Source: Halomarina salina (GTDB taxonomy: Archaea > Halobacteriota > Halobacteria > Halobacteriales > Haloarculaceae). From it: a stretch of 64,000 bases of DNA. The DNA is taken from assembly GCF_023074835.1 (NCBI RefSeq), contig NZ_JALLGW010000001.1:1054001-1118000 (forward strand), read 5' to 3'. Position 1 is the first letter of the stretch, and every line of letters begins with the position of its first letter. The position numbers and the translations under genes were made by a program. Below the pieces are notes generated by a model. The model saw nothing but the letters and a program-made list of their open reading frames with translations. It had not been told where the DNA came from and searched no databases. Shown here piece after piece: positions 45,705 to 54,449 of the stretch.

Positions 45705-46663
45705 TGGCCGCGATGCAGAAGTTCGTCTTCTTCGGCGGGAAGGGCGGCGTCGGCAAGACCACCGTCTCCTCGGCGTACGCCCACAAGTGCGCGACGTCGG
45801 GGCTGGACACCCTGCTCGTCTCGACGGACCCGGCACACTCGACGGCGGACGTCTTCGACCAGCAGTTCACCGACGACCCACAGCGGGTGGAGGGGTACGA
45901 CTCGCTGTGGGCGATGGAGATCGACCCCGAACAGGAGGTGTCGGAGCACCTGATGGAGATAAAGCGCGCCCTCGGCGACCAGGTGAGTCCGAGCATCGTC
46001 AACGAGATCGACCGGCAGGTCGAACTCGCCCACCAGACGCCCGGCGCGCACGAGGCGGCGCTGTTCGATCGGTTCATCGAGGTGATGCGCGACTCGGAGG
46101 AGTACGACCGCGTCGTCTTCGACACCTCGCCCACCGGCGGCACCCTCAGGCTGCTCTCGCTGCCCGACTACCTGGAGGGGTGGATCGACCGCCTGCTCAG
46201 CAAGCGCGAGCAGAGCGTCGACCTCTACGAGAAGGCGGCCATCGGGAACCTCGAACCGCGACGCTCGTCGGTCGGCGACCCCATCATCGCCCGACTGCGA
46301 GAGCGCAAGCAGAACTTCGAGTTCGCGGGCGAGACGCTCCGCCAACGCTCGCAGTTCTTCCTCGTCCTCAACCCGGACGAACTCTCCCTGCGCGAGACCG
46401 AACGGGCCATGGAGAGCTACGAGGAGCGCGACCTGCCGGTCGGCGGCCTCGTGATGAACCGCCTCACGCCCAGCCCCGACCTGGAGGAGGACGGTCGCGG
46501 CGCGCGGTTCCTCCGCCAGCGCGTCGAGACGGAGCGTGCACACGTCGAGCGGTGCGAGACGGAGTTCGGACCGCCGCTGGTGGCAGTCATCGAGACACGT
46601 ATCGCCGAGGTTCGTGGCGATTTGCTAGGCGAGGTGGCCGAGGAACTCGACGTATCCGTTTAA
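45704..46663 (+). CDS. ArsA/Get3-family ATPase
   Basis: A 319-residue single-domain ATPase. GGKGGVGKTTVSSAYA is the P-loop (residues about 11-26), LLVSTDPAHSTADVF is switch I, and FDTSPTGGTLRLLSLPDYL is switch II. Members are the arsenite pump ATPase or Get3, which targets tail-anchored proteins. There is no ArsB nearby, no duplicated domain, and no CxxC zinc pair of eukaryotic Get3, so an archaeal Get3-like role is more likely than arsenite export. It is coupled to the small gene before it. Confidence 0.88.
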   Translation: MAAMQKFVFFGGKGGVGKTTVSSAYAHKCATSGLDTLLVSTDPAHSTADVFDQQFTDDPQRVEGYDSLWAMEIDPEQEVSEHLMEIKRALGDQVSPSIVNEIDRQVELAHQTPGAHEAALFDRFIEVMRDSEEYDRVVFDTSPTGGTLRLLSLPDYLEGWIDRLLSKREQSVDLYEKAAIGNLEPRRSSVGDPIIARLRERKQNFEFAGETLRQRSQFFLVLNPDELSLRETERAMESYEERDLPVGGLVMNRLTPSPDLEEDGRGARFLRQRVETERAHVERCETEFGPPLVAVIETRIAEVRGDLLGEVAEELDVSV

Positions 46664-46790
46664 ATAAACATTCGCCGTTCGGAATTAGGAAAAACGGCTG
46701 CTCAGCGCATCCTCTCTTCAGTTGAACAGCGTTTCAGTTCTATCGCATGGTAACGCTTATTGGTCGGTTTGTTCATGGTTGCTAGCAGTC

Positions 46791-48617
46791 ATGGTACAAG
46801 TTGCCGTGTTAGTCGCGCTCTCACTCGTAACGTTCACCGTCGGGTATCTCGCGTACTCGCGGTACCTGTCGCAGTTCGTCGAACTCGACGACGCCAGGGA
46901 GACGCCAGCACACAGGATGGAGGACGGGCAGGAGTACGTCCCGTCCCAGAAGTCGGTCTTGCTAGGGCATCACTATTCGAGTATCGCGGGGGGCGCTCCT
47001 ATCGTCGGTCCCATCACGGCCAGCGCGGCGTTCGGGTGGCTACCGGCCATCCTCTGGATCGCCATCGGGAACCCGCTGTTCGGCGCGGTCCACGACTTCA
47101 TGTCGCTGTCGGCCAGCGTCCGACACGAGGGGAAGTCCATCGGCTACATCATCGGCGAGTACGTCGGCCAGCGGGGGAAGGACATGCTGCTGTGGTTCGC
47201 CTTCCTCACCATCATCCTCGTCATCGCCGTGTTCGCGCTGGTCGTCGCCGTCGTGTTCGACGTCTACCCGTCCTCGGCGACCGCGAGCCTGCTCTACATC
47301 ATGCTGGCGCTCGTGTTCGGGGTGTACCTCTACCAGCTGAACCTCCCGTTCACCGTCGGGGCCGTCGCGTTCGTCGCGATGGTGTTCGGGGGCGTCTGGG
47401 TCGGGTTGCAGTACCCCATCGCCATGGTGGACACGGGGAACCTCCCCGAGGGAACCATCGTCCTGCTCGGAGCGGCCGAACAGTGGAGTTGGCTCCCGCT
47501 GACGGAGGCGCAGAACGCCAACCGCGCGGCGTGGGTGCCCGTGGTCGTCATCTACGGGTTCATCGCGAGCGTCCTGCCGGTCTGGGTGCTGCTCCAGCCC
47601 CGTGACTTCCTCACGTCGAGCCTGCTGTACACGGGCGTCGGCGCGATGCTGCTCGGTACCATCGTCGCCGCCGTCGTCGGGTTCGAGGCCATCACCGTCG
47701 CCGGGAACGAGGTGACGAGTCTGGAGACGAACTACGAGGCGTTCCTCGGGTTCAACAGCGAACTCGGTCCCATCTTCCCCTTCCTGTTCGTCACCATCGC
47801 CTGTGGGACCATCAGCGGCTTCCACGCGCTGGTGTCGTCGGGGACGACGGCCAAGCAACTGAACAAGGAGACCGACGCCCGGAGCATCGGCTACGGCGCG
47901 ATGCTCGGCGAGGGCCTGCTCGCGACCACCGCGGTCGGTGCGTTCGCCATCATCGGGTCGGGGGACTTCCCGTCGGGGCTGGCCGGTGCGCTCGGCAACT
48001 TCCCGGCGGGCGGCGCGGCGATGATATCCGTGTTCGGCGTTCCGCCCCAGGCCGGAGCGGCGTTCATCGGCCTGGTGTTCGTCAGCTTCCTGCTCACCAG
48101 CACCGACACCGCGGTCCGACTCGGTCGCTACATGATGGACGAGATCGTCGGCGTCCCCGAGACGTCGACCCAGCGCTTCGCCACGAACCGGTACGCCTCG
48201 GCGGGCCTCCTGCTCTGTCTGCCCGCGTACCTGCTGGTCGGCAGCGGGTCGTGGTCGACGCTCTGGCCGCTGTTCGGCGGTGCGAACCAGACGCTCGCGG
48301 CACTCGCGCTGCTCGCCGCCACGCTGTGGCTCGCCAACTGGGACGACTCGAAACAGCTCGTCTCGACCGGCCTGCCGATGGCGCTGATGCTGGTCGTCAC
48401 GCTGACGGCGCTGCTGTGGATCGGCATCCTCCGCGCGCCGGACGCCGCCCTCACGGCCCTGAACGACGGCCAGACCGTCACGTTCGTCTCGTCGGTGCTC
48501 CAGAGCCTCATCTCGCTGACGCTGGCCGGGCTGGCGGTCGCCATCGGCTGGATGGGCTACAAGAACATCAACCGGGTCAGGGACAGCTACACCGGCACGA
48601 CACCGAGCGACGACTAA
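46791..48617 (+). CDS. cstA: CstA-family carbon-starvation/peptide transporter
   Basis: A 608-residue membrane protein with about fourteen helices. Family blocks are VPSQKSVLLGHHYSSIAGGAPIVGP, WIAIGNPLFGAVHDFMSLSASVRHEGKSIG, and FHALVSSGTTAKQLNKETDAR. CstA proteins take up peptides or pyruvate when carbon is short. The start is the ATG giving MVQVAVLVALSL; GCTTATTGG about 30-36 bases upstream and a TTTAAATAAA element at 46660 mark an AT-rich promoter. Three hairpins follow the stop codon. Confidence 0.9.
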   Translation: MVQVAVLVALSLVTFTVGYLAYSRYLSQFVELDDARETPAHRMEDGQEYVPSQKSVLLGHHYSSIAGGAPIVGPITASAAFGWLPAILWIAIGNPLFGAVHDFMSLSASVRHEGKSIGYIIGEYVGQRGKDMLLWFAFLTIILVIAVFALVVAVVFDVYPSSATASLLYIMLALVFGVYLYQLNLPFTVGAVAFVAMVFGGVWVGLQYPIAMVDTGNLPEGTIVLLGAAEQWSWLPLTEAQNANRAAWVPVVVIYGFIASVLPVWVLLQPRDFLTSSLLYTGVGAMLLGTIVAAVVGFEAITVAGNEVTSLETNYEAFLGFNSELGPIFPFLFVTIACGTISGFHALVSSGTTAKQLNKETDARSIGYGAMLGEGLLATTAVGAFAIIGSGDFPSGLAGALGNFPAGGAAMISVFGVPPQAGAAFIGLVFVSFLLTSTDTAVRLGRYMMDEIVGVPETSTQRFATNRYASAGLLLCLPAYLLVGSGSWSTLWPLFGGANQTLAALALLAATLWLANWDDSKQLVSTGLPMALMLVVTLTALLWIGILRAPDAALTALNDGQTVTFVSSVLQSLISLTLAGLAVAIGWMGYKNINRVRDSYTGTTPSDD

Positions 48618-48624
48618 CAACCAC

Positions 48625-48744
48625 CTTTTGTACCCGACCGGGGGTTCGCTCGCTGCGCTCGCTCACCCCCGGAGGGCAAAAGCTGGAGCATTACCAGAAC
48701 GGCTTCGCCGTTCTGGTTAGTAGCCAGAAATCGCTGATTTCTGG
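48625..48744. repeat. Three consecutive hairpins after cstA
   Basis: Hairpin 1 (48638-48672) has an 8-bp stem CCGGGGGT/ACCCCCGG and an outer CTTTTG/CAAAAG pair at 48625-48682. Hairpin 2 (48694-48716) is a perfect 10-bp stem around TTC. Hairpin 3 (48724-48744) is a perfect 9-bp stem, CCAGAAATC/GATTTCTGG, around GCT. Centres of hairpins 2 and 3 are 29 bp apart, the same pitch as in the repeats after hemB, and hairpin 3 shares its outer arms with one of them. They may end cstA transcription from either strand. Confidence 0.85.
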
Positions 48745-48881
48745 CGACAAAAGGATTCCTCGTTCACTTCGCGCACTCCGAGCGCTCTGTTCACTCGTCA
48801 CCCCACTCACTCGCTTCGCTCGTTCGCGGTACAATCGATTAGAGCTACCACCACCGCACAGCACCGCTACCGTACCACTCC

Positions 48882-49517
48882 TCAGAACAGTCCGCGGAGT
48901 TGGTCGAGGACGCCGGTGGTCTCCTGCTCGTCGTCCCAGTGGTGGAACGCCTCGGCGACGGCGACGTCCGAGTCGACGACTCGCTGCTCGTCGGGGACGA
49001 CGGCGACGAGGTTCACCTCGTAGTGGCCGTTGTAACCGTACTTCAGCATCGTCCGGTCGTCGTGGTTCGCGACGAACGACGCCACCTCGTCGGGCAGGTC
49101 CTCGACGACGACGGCGAACGTGAAGTCGGTGGCGTAGTGCTCCTCGTCGACCTCGATGTCCTCGGCGAGGTCGTGAGCGAGCGAGACGAACGCCTCCAGG
49201 TCCTCGACGCCGACGCGGGGGCGCCGGTCCACGTAGAGGTGCTCGTAGCTGTACTGGTGGCCGTAGGAGATGGCGGGGTGGAGGAACTGCTTGTGGCTGT
49301 CCATCTCCAGTCGTCCGTACAGCGGGAACCGCACGCCCCGGACCCGCTCGTCTCGCGCGAGGTCGTAGTTGAACTGGAGGCGAGCGGCGACGCCGTCGAG
49401 GTACGGGTCCTCCCACGTCGGTCGCTCGCGCGGCGAGTCGTCGCCCGCTGGGCCGTCGCTCACTGGGTCGTCGCTCGGATGGTCGGTCGGGTCGTCCGTC
49501 GTCCCCTCCGCGGTCAT
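48882..49517 (-). CDS. Conserved-looking haloarchaeal protein of unknown function
   Basis: A 211-residue soluble protein. The N-terminal 40 residues are Asp/Pro-rich and disordered; the rest is well structured in appearance, with RLQFNYDLARDERVRGVRFPLYGRLEMDSHKQFLHP, then VDRRPRVGVEDLEAFVSLAHDLAEDI and TMLKYGYNGHYEVNLVAVVPDE. I do not recognise the family. The ATG chosen follows 40 basic, unlikely codons. It converges on cstA across the hairpin region. Confidence 0.7.
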   Translation of the reverse strand: MTAEGTTDDPTDHPSDDPVSDGPAGDDSPRERPTWEDPYLDGVAARLQFNYDLARDERVRGVRFPLYGRLEMDSHKQFLHPAISYGHQYSYEHLYVDRRPRVGVEDLEAFVSLAHDLAEDIEVDEEHYATDFTFAVVVEDLPDEVASFVANHDDRTMLKYGYNGHYEVNLVAVVPDEQRVVDSDVAVAEAFHHWDDEQETTGVLDQLRGLF

Positions 49518-49699
49518 GGGGTCCACTGAGGACGAGCGGGCGCAAAGAGGTTCCGTCACGACGGCAGCGACACGGCTGGCGTGCAGCGCAACCCTTCCGT
49601 GGCTAGTGGACCGTCTCGTGGTCCATCTACCCTCCACGGCCGGAGAGCGCTCCGTGACCCGTGCGAACGCTTAACCAGCGCGCGTCCCAACGCGGGGGC

Positions 49700-49927
49700 A
49701 TGAGCGAGGACGACACCGCCACCGGTGGAACGGGCAGCGCCGAGAAGTGCGGTCGGTGTGCCATGACGTCGGTGACGGGGACGTTCGAGCACGCGGAAGA
49801 CCCGTTCGCCGGCGACCGCATCGAGGTGGACGACCGGTCCCTCCGGGCGGCGTCACCGTCGGCGTGGCTCTCGGGCGTTCGCGACCGTCTCGACGCGATG
49901 GCGACCCGGTTCGTCCACGGACGCTGA
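49700..49927 (+). CDS. Small protein with a CxxC motif
   Basis: A 75-residue acidic protein with one CxxC (SAEKCGRCAMTSVTG) near the N-terminus, which could bind zinc as half a site or in a dimer, and a helical C-terminus (AWLSGVRDRLDAMATRFVHGR). The ATG chosen follows a GAACGCTTAACC element 24-35 bases upstream, a good leaderless promoter. Function unknown. Confidence 0.6.
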   Translation: MSEDDTATGGTGSAEKCGRCAMTSVTGTFEHAEDPFAGDRIEVDDRSLRAASPSAWLSGVRDRLDAMATRFVHGR

Positions 49928-50001
49928 CCGGTCGAGCGAACTGTCAGGCGATTACCGTAGCCGTCGAGGTTTTTACCATTCGGTCACCTACGTCTCGGTA
50001 G

Positions 50002-50706
50002 ATGGAAGAGACCGTCTCCGGGTTCAGCGTCAGCGGCTCTTGGGGGGACATCGTCGAACACGGCGAACGAATCACTCGCGCCCTCCACGACATCCGCACC
50101 GACGACACCGACACGAGCATCGACGCGGAGCAGTTCGAGGAGTGGGACGAGTGGCGACCCAAGAGCCACGAGCGGATGGACACACTCAACGAGAAGACCG
50201 CCGAACAGGCAGCCGTCAACGAGGGGCGAGGTGAACGCGCGGGCAAGAGCCCCGACGAGGACCTGAAGACCGCGGGCGAGAAGCTCTCGGAGTCCTACGA
50301 GAAACTGGAGGAGGACACCGACGAGGCCGTCGACAAGTGGAGCGAGTCCATCGACTACGTCGCCCGCGCGGCCGACTCGGCGGGCCGACGCGCCCTCCGC
50401 AAGGTCGAGGGCGCGGTGTACCGCAACGTGATGACGCAGGTGTCGCCGTACTACTTCGACAACGACCTCGTCAGCGCGAACCTCCAGCGCGCCGACCGCA
50501 ACGGCCCCGAGTACCGACTCGAGGTGAACGTCAACGACGACGACCTGAAGATTCACGTCTCGAACCGCCTCGCGGACTACGAGCAGTCCGTCGACCGCTG
50601 GCACATCGACACCGAGAAAGACACCGAAGTCCTCGAAGCCGTCGAGGGCGGCGACGGCGTCGACGTCCCGAAGGACAACGACGACGCCCGGCCGACGGCG
50701 AACTGA
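50002..50706 (+). CDS. DUF5828-like haloarchaeal protein
   Basis: A 234-residue soluble acidic protein. Residues 45-125 are rich in Glu, Lys and Ala with heptad spacing (coiled-coil-like: DEDLKTAGEKLSESYEKLEEDTDEAVDKW), and the C-terminal half has beta-type segments (YRLEVNVNDDDLKIHVSNRL). I associate it with the haloarchaeal family DUF5828, unassigned in function. It stands about 145 bases before a divergent PiT-family transporter gene on the same strand; a link between them is possible. Confidence 0.6.
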   Translation: MEETVSGFSVSGSWGDIVEHGERITRALHDIRTDDTDTSIDAEQFEEWDEWRPKSHERMDTLNEKTAEQAAVNEGRGERAGKSPDEDLKTAGEKLSESYEKLEEDTDEAVDKWSESIDYVARAADSAGRRALRKVEGAVYRNVMTQVSPYYFDNDLVSANLQRADRNGPEYRLEVNVNDDDLKIHVSNRLADYEQSVDRWHIDTEKDTEVLEAVEGGDGVDVPKDNDDARPTAN

Positions 50707-50850
50707 GTCCGTCCTCCCCCGAGTTCGACGCGCGCTCGACGACGGCGTGACTGCTGCCGACAATCGACCTGCGCGAGTGGCTCACACGCTCGATTCGGGC
50801 ACCGGAAGGCTACACCTTCTTGTGGCGGTCCGTCCAACCTCCGACGACTA

Positions 50851-52050
50851 ATGGCTGCCCCCGCGCTGATACTCACGCTCGTCGTCGCCGCACTCGCCAG
50901 TCTGTTCATGGCGTGGGCCATCGGCGCGGGGTCGTCCGGTTCGACACCGTTCGCCCCCGCCGTCGGTGCGAACGCCATCTCCGTGATGCGAGCGGGGTTC
51001 TACGTCGGTCTCCTCGGCCTCCTCGGGGCCGTCCTGCAGGGACAGAACGTCACCGAGGCGGTCGGCCGCGAACTCATCGGCGGGGTGACGCTGTCGCCGC
51101 TGGCCGCCGTCGTCGCCCTGTTGCTCGCGGCGGCGCTCGTCGCCGTCGGCGTGTTCGCGGGCTACCCAATCGCGACGGCGTTCACCGTCACCGGGGCCGT
51201 CGTCGGCGTCGGCCTCGCGATGGGCGGCGACCCCGCGTGGCCGAAGTACCAGCAGATAGCGACGCTCTGGGTGCTGGTCCCGTTCGTCGGCGGCGGGGCG
51301 GCGTTCGCCACCGCCCGCCTGCTCCGGAGCGAGTCCGTCTCCGAGCGTGTCGTCATCCTCGCCCTCGCCGCCCTCGTCGGCGTCATCCTCGCGAACGTCG
51401 ACTTCGCGCTGCTCGGTCCGGCCGACGCCGGGGCGAGCATCGCGGACGCGGTGTTCCTCGAGACCGACCTCTCGGTTCGCTGGCCCGTCACCGTCGGCGT
51501 CTCGCTCGCGTTCGGTGTGGTCGCGGCCGGACTGCTCGCGTGGGACCTGCGTCGGGGCACCGTTGCGGCCCAGCGTCACTTCCTGCTCGTGCTGGGCGGC
51601 CTCGTCGCGTTCTCGGCAGGGGGCAGCCAGGTGGGTCTCGCCATCGGCCCCCTGCTCCCGCTGCTCGACGACCTCGCGACCACGATTCCGGTGTTCGCGG
51701 TGCTGTTCGGCGGCGGCGTCGGCCTGCTCGCCGGGTCGTGGACCGGCGCGCCGCGGATGATAAAGACGCTCGCGCAGGACTACTCCTCGCTCGGGCCGCG
51801 CCGTTCTATCGCCGCGCTCATCCCCTCCTTCGCCATCGCCCAGGCCGCCGTCTTCCTCGGCGTGCCCGTCTCGTTCAACGAGATCATCGTCTCGGCCATC
51901 ATCGGCAGCGGCTACGCGGCCGGCGGTTCCGGGGTCAGCGCCGAGAAGATGCTGAAGACCGTCGGCGCGTGGGTCGTCTCGCTGGCGCTGGCGCTCGGTC
52001 TCGGATACGGCCTCTACACCGCGACGGCGTTCGTCTTCGAGATGGTCTGA
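50851..52050 (+). CDS. PiT-family transporter, divergent signature
   Basis: A 399-residue membrane protein with ten or eleven helices in two inverted repeats. The repeats align with PiT transporters: WAIGAGSSGSTPFAPAVGANAISVMRAGF and FSAGGSQVGLAIGPLLPLL. However, the ND of the usual GxNDxANAxGP signature is GS in the first repeat and SQ in the second. It is therefore a member of the family whose substrate or coupling may differ from phosphate. The first copy in this window (near 31 kb) keeps more of the signature. Confidence 0.82.
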   Translation: MAAPALILTLVVAALASLFMAWAIGAGSSGSTPFAPAVGANAISVMRAGFYVGLLGLLGAVLQGQNVTEAVGRELIGGVTLSPLAAVVALLLAAALVAVGVFAGYPIATAFTVTGAVVGVGLAMGGDPAWPKYQQIATLWVLVPFVGGGAAFATARLLRSESVSERVVILALAALVGVILANVDFALLGPADAGASIADAVFLETDLSVRWPVTVGVSLAFGVVAAGLLAWDLRRGTVAAQRHFLLVLGGLVAFSAGGSQVGLAIGPLLPLLDDLATTIPVFAVLFGGGVGLLAGSWTGAPRMIKTLAQDYSSLGPRRSIAALIPSFAIAQAAVFLGVPVSFNEIIVSAIIGSGYAAGGSGVSAEKMLKTVGAWVVSLALALGLGYGLYTATAFVFEMV

Positions 52051-52101
52051 GGCCAGGTGCCGCGTTCGCGCTTCCCCTGCGGCCGACCGGACCAGTCGTG
52101 C

Positions 52102-53541
52102 TCAGTCGTTGCTGGCCTCGGCCTCGGGTTCCTCGTCCTCGACGACGCCTTCCGTCGAGAGGCGGGCTTTCATGATTCGGGTGTTGTCGACCTGCTCGAC
52201 GCGGATGACGACGCCGTCGTAGGATATCTCCTCGCCCTCCTCGACGAGGCGGCCCGCGCGGTTGAAGATGAACCCGGCGATGGTCTCGAACTCCTCGCCC
52301 TCGGGGAGGTCGATGTCGAGCGCCTCGTTCACCTCGTCGATGTTGACCTCGCCGCGGACGATGACGGTGTCCTCGTCGACGAAGTCGATGGGTTCGTCCT
52401 CCTCCCCTTCGAGTATCTCGCCGACGATCTCCTCGGTGAGGTCCTCCATCGTCACGAGGCCCTCGGTCGTGCCGAACTCGTCGATGACGATGACGAGGTG
52501 GACGCGGTTGTCGCGCATCTCGCGGAGCAGTTCGTCGACGTTCTTCGACTCGGGGACGTGGAGCGTGGGTTCGACGAGGTCGTCGAGTTCGAGGTCGCCG
52601 TGTTCGCCGTAGTTGAGGTCCCGGACCAGGTCGCGGATGTGGACCGTCCCGATAACGTTGTCGAGACTCCCCTCGTACACCGGCAGGCGAGCGTGACCGG
52701 ACTGGATGCACTGACTGATGGCGTCGTCGATGTCGTCGTCCTTGTCGATGGCGGTCATGTCCAGACGCGGCGTCATCACCTCCTTGGCGATGGTGTCGTT
52801 GAACCGCAGGGTGCGCTGGAGCATCTCGCGTTCCTCCTCGTCGAGGACGCCCTCGCGCTCGCCCGTCTCGATGATGTCCTGTATCTCCTGGCGGGTGACG
52901 TAGGTCGTCTCGATGGCGCTCTGTCCGCCCGTGACCCGGTTGACGGTGCGGGTGAGGAAGTCGAACGTGACGACCAGCGGCATGAGGACGTACTCCGCGA
53001 GTTTCAGCGGCCGGGAGATGCGGAGCGCCCACGACTCCGTGTTCTCGATGGCGTAGGACTTCGGCGCGCTCTCGCCGAACAGGAGGACGAGTGCGGTGAT
53101 ACCGAACGTCGAGATGGCGATGCCGATCGCGCCGTCGAAGCCGTAGTACGCGAGTAATCCGGTCGTGATGGAGGACATCGCGATGTTGACGAGGTTGTTC
53201 CCGACGAGGATGGTGACCAGCAGACGGTGTGGGTCGTCCTTGAGGTGCTTGAGCGTCGTTCCCGCTGGCGTCCCCGACTCGGCGAGTTTCTGGACGCGGT
53301 GGGAGGCCAGCGAGAACATCGCGATCTCCGAGGAGGAGAAGAACGCCGACAGCATGATGAGGACGACGATAACGCCAGCACCGAGTGCCGCGAACACCGT
53401 CCCCCCGATCTCTATACCGAGGATGTCGACTGGACCGCCCGCGGCATCGGCCGACTGAAGTGCGAGCGTGGCGAGCTCGGGCGGTGTGGCTATCGAACCG
53501 GGCGAGGGGAGGGTGAGCACTGACGAGAGGCTATGGCCCAT
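52102..53541 (-). CDS. CorC/HlyC-type membrane protein with CBS pair
   Basis: A 479-residue protein with an N-terminal DUF21 (CNNM) membrane domain of three or four helices (SAFFSSSEIAMFSLASHRVQKL; NLVNIAMSSITTGL), a CBS pair at about residues 220-350 (VMTPRLDMTAIDKDD and MRDNRVHLVIVIDEFG-like segment), and a C-terminal CorC_HlyC domain (IAGFIFNRAGRLVEEGEEI). Members help efflux magnesium or cobalt. The TATA box noted separately places transcription start just before the second of two in-frame ATGs, so that start was chosen. Confidence 0.88.
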   Translation of the reverse strand: MGHSLSSVLTLPSPGSIATPPELATLALQSADAAGGPVDILGIEIGGTVFAALGAGVIVVLIMLSAFFSSSEIAMFSLASHRVQKLAESGTPAGTTLKHLKDDPHRLLVTILVGNNLVNIAMSSITTGLLAYYGFDGAIGIAISTFGITALVLLFGESAPKSYAIENTESWALRISRPLKLAEYVLMPLVVTFDFLTRTVNRVTGGQSAIETTYVTRQEIQDIIETGEREGVLDEEEREMLQRTLRFNDTIAKEVMTPRLDMTAIDKDDDIDDAISQCIQSGHARLPVYEGSLDNVIGTVHIRDLVRDLNYGEHGDLELDDLVEPTLHVPESKNVDELLREMRDNRVHLVIVIDEFGTTEGLVTMEDLTEEIVGEILEGEEDEPIDFVDEDTVIVRGEVNIDEVNEALDIDLPEGEEFETIAGFIFNRAGRLVEEGEEISYDGVVIRVEQVDNTRIMKARLSTEGVVEDEEPEAEASND

Positions 53542-53568
53542 TAACGGGGAAATTTTCGCGGCAGGGAG

Positions 53569-53577
53569 ATTAAACGT
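53569..53577 (-). promoter_or_regulatory. TATA box that sets the start of the CorC gene
   Basis: On the minus strand CGTTTAATC lies 28-36 bases before the downstream ATG (53541) and inside the coding sequence implied by the upstream ATG (53583). The spacing is right for a leaderless transcript from the downstream start. Confidence 0.55.
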
Positions 53578-53666
53578 TGTCATGGTCGGTTCCACGGCGA
53601 CCGGTCCCACGGTCGTCACGCACGACGGCGACACGCTTAGGGTCGGAACGACCGTCGATTCGAGAT

Positions 53667-53930
53667 ATGAGTGACCCGGCCATCACGCTCTACCGGTTGC
53701 AGGCGTGTCCGTACTGCGAACGCGTCGTCCGCGTCCTCCAGGACAACGACGTCCCGTACCGCTCCCGGTTCGTCGAACCGATGCACGCCGACCGGAACGT
53801 CGTCAAGCGCATCTCGGGCAAGCGCACCGTCCCGGCCATCGTCGACGAAAACACGGGCGTCACGATGTCCGAGAGCGCCAACATCGTCGACTACCTCGAA
53901 GCCACCTACGGCGACGAGGTGAGCGCGTAG
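53667..53930 (+). CDS. Glutaredoxin-family protein
   Basis: An 87-residue thioredoxin-fold protein. CPYCERVVRVLQDNDVPY is the glutaredoxin active site (CPYC), and RTVPAIVDENTG contains the cis-proline. It resembles a GST N-terminal domain as well: the ending ANIVDYLEATYGD is GST-like. It reduces disulphides or glutathione/gamma-glutamylcysteine mixed disulphides. The next gene, a redoxin, follows with no gap, which suggests the two form one redox system. Confidence 0.85.
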   Translation: MSDPAITLYRLQACPYCERVVRVLQDNDVPYRSRFVEPMHADRNVVKRISGKRTVPAIVDENTGVTMSESANIVDYLEATYGDEVSA

Positions 53931-54440
53931 ATGCCCGACTTCGATGTCGTCGAGTTGCCCGACGCCGACCATCCCGAGGTCGGTGAGGCGGCCCCCGACT
54001 TCACGCGACCGCTCGTCAACGCGGAGTACTGGGAGAACGTCGCGCTCTCGGACCTGTACGAGGAGGGGCCGGTCCTGCTCGTCTTCCACCCGATGGACGG
54101 CGCGTTCCCCGCGACGTACATCTGGAACGAGATGCGAGACCGGGAGTGGCAACAGCGCCTCGAAGTCGTCGGCTGTTCCATCTCCTCGCCGTACGAGCAC
54201 AAGACGCTCGTTCAGGAGCGGGGCATCGACTCGCGACTCTTCTCGGACCCGAGCGCCGCCGTCGCCGAACGGTACGGCATCGACCACGAACTCGACGGGA
54301 TGGAGGGCATCACCGAGCCGCGCCCCGCCGTCTTCCTCCTCGACGACGAGGGCATCGTCCAGTACGCGTGGGTCGCGAGCGAGTGGCCCGCGTTCCCCGA
54401 CTACGACGAGGTCGAGGCCGCCATCGCCGACCACGTCTGA
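53931..54440 (+). CDS. AhpC/TSA-type redoxin without the usual peroxidatic cysteine
   Basis: A 169-residue redoxin-fold protein: APDFTRPLVN opens the fold, LLVFHPMDGAFPATYIWNEM is in the place of the peroxidatic loop, and VVGCSIS, YGIDHELDGMEGITEPRPAVFLLDDEG follow. The loop that normally reads PxxxTxxC has no cysteine; its only cysteine, in VVGCSIS, lies later. It may therefore not be a classical peroxidase but a redoxin with another reductant or a non-catalytic binding role. It directly follows the glutaredoxin gene. Confidence 0.8.
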   Translation: MPDFDVVELPDADHPEVGEAAPDFTRPLVNAEYWENVALSDLYEEGPVLLVFHPMDGAFPATYIWNEMRDREWQQRLEVVGCSISSPYEHKTLVQERGIDSRLFSDPSAAVAERYGIDHELDGMEGITEPRPAVFLLDDEGIVQYAWVASEWPAFPDYDEVEAAIADHV

Positions 54441-54449
54441 CCGTCTCCC

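Noticed and set aside
48625-48880. Possible CRISPR array or coding sequence in the cstA hairpin patch
   Set aside because: Hairpins differ from each other and are not separated by equal-length spacers; frames through it give Ser/Arg-rich peptides without a start.
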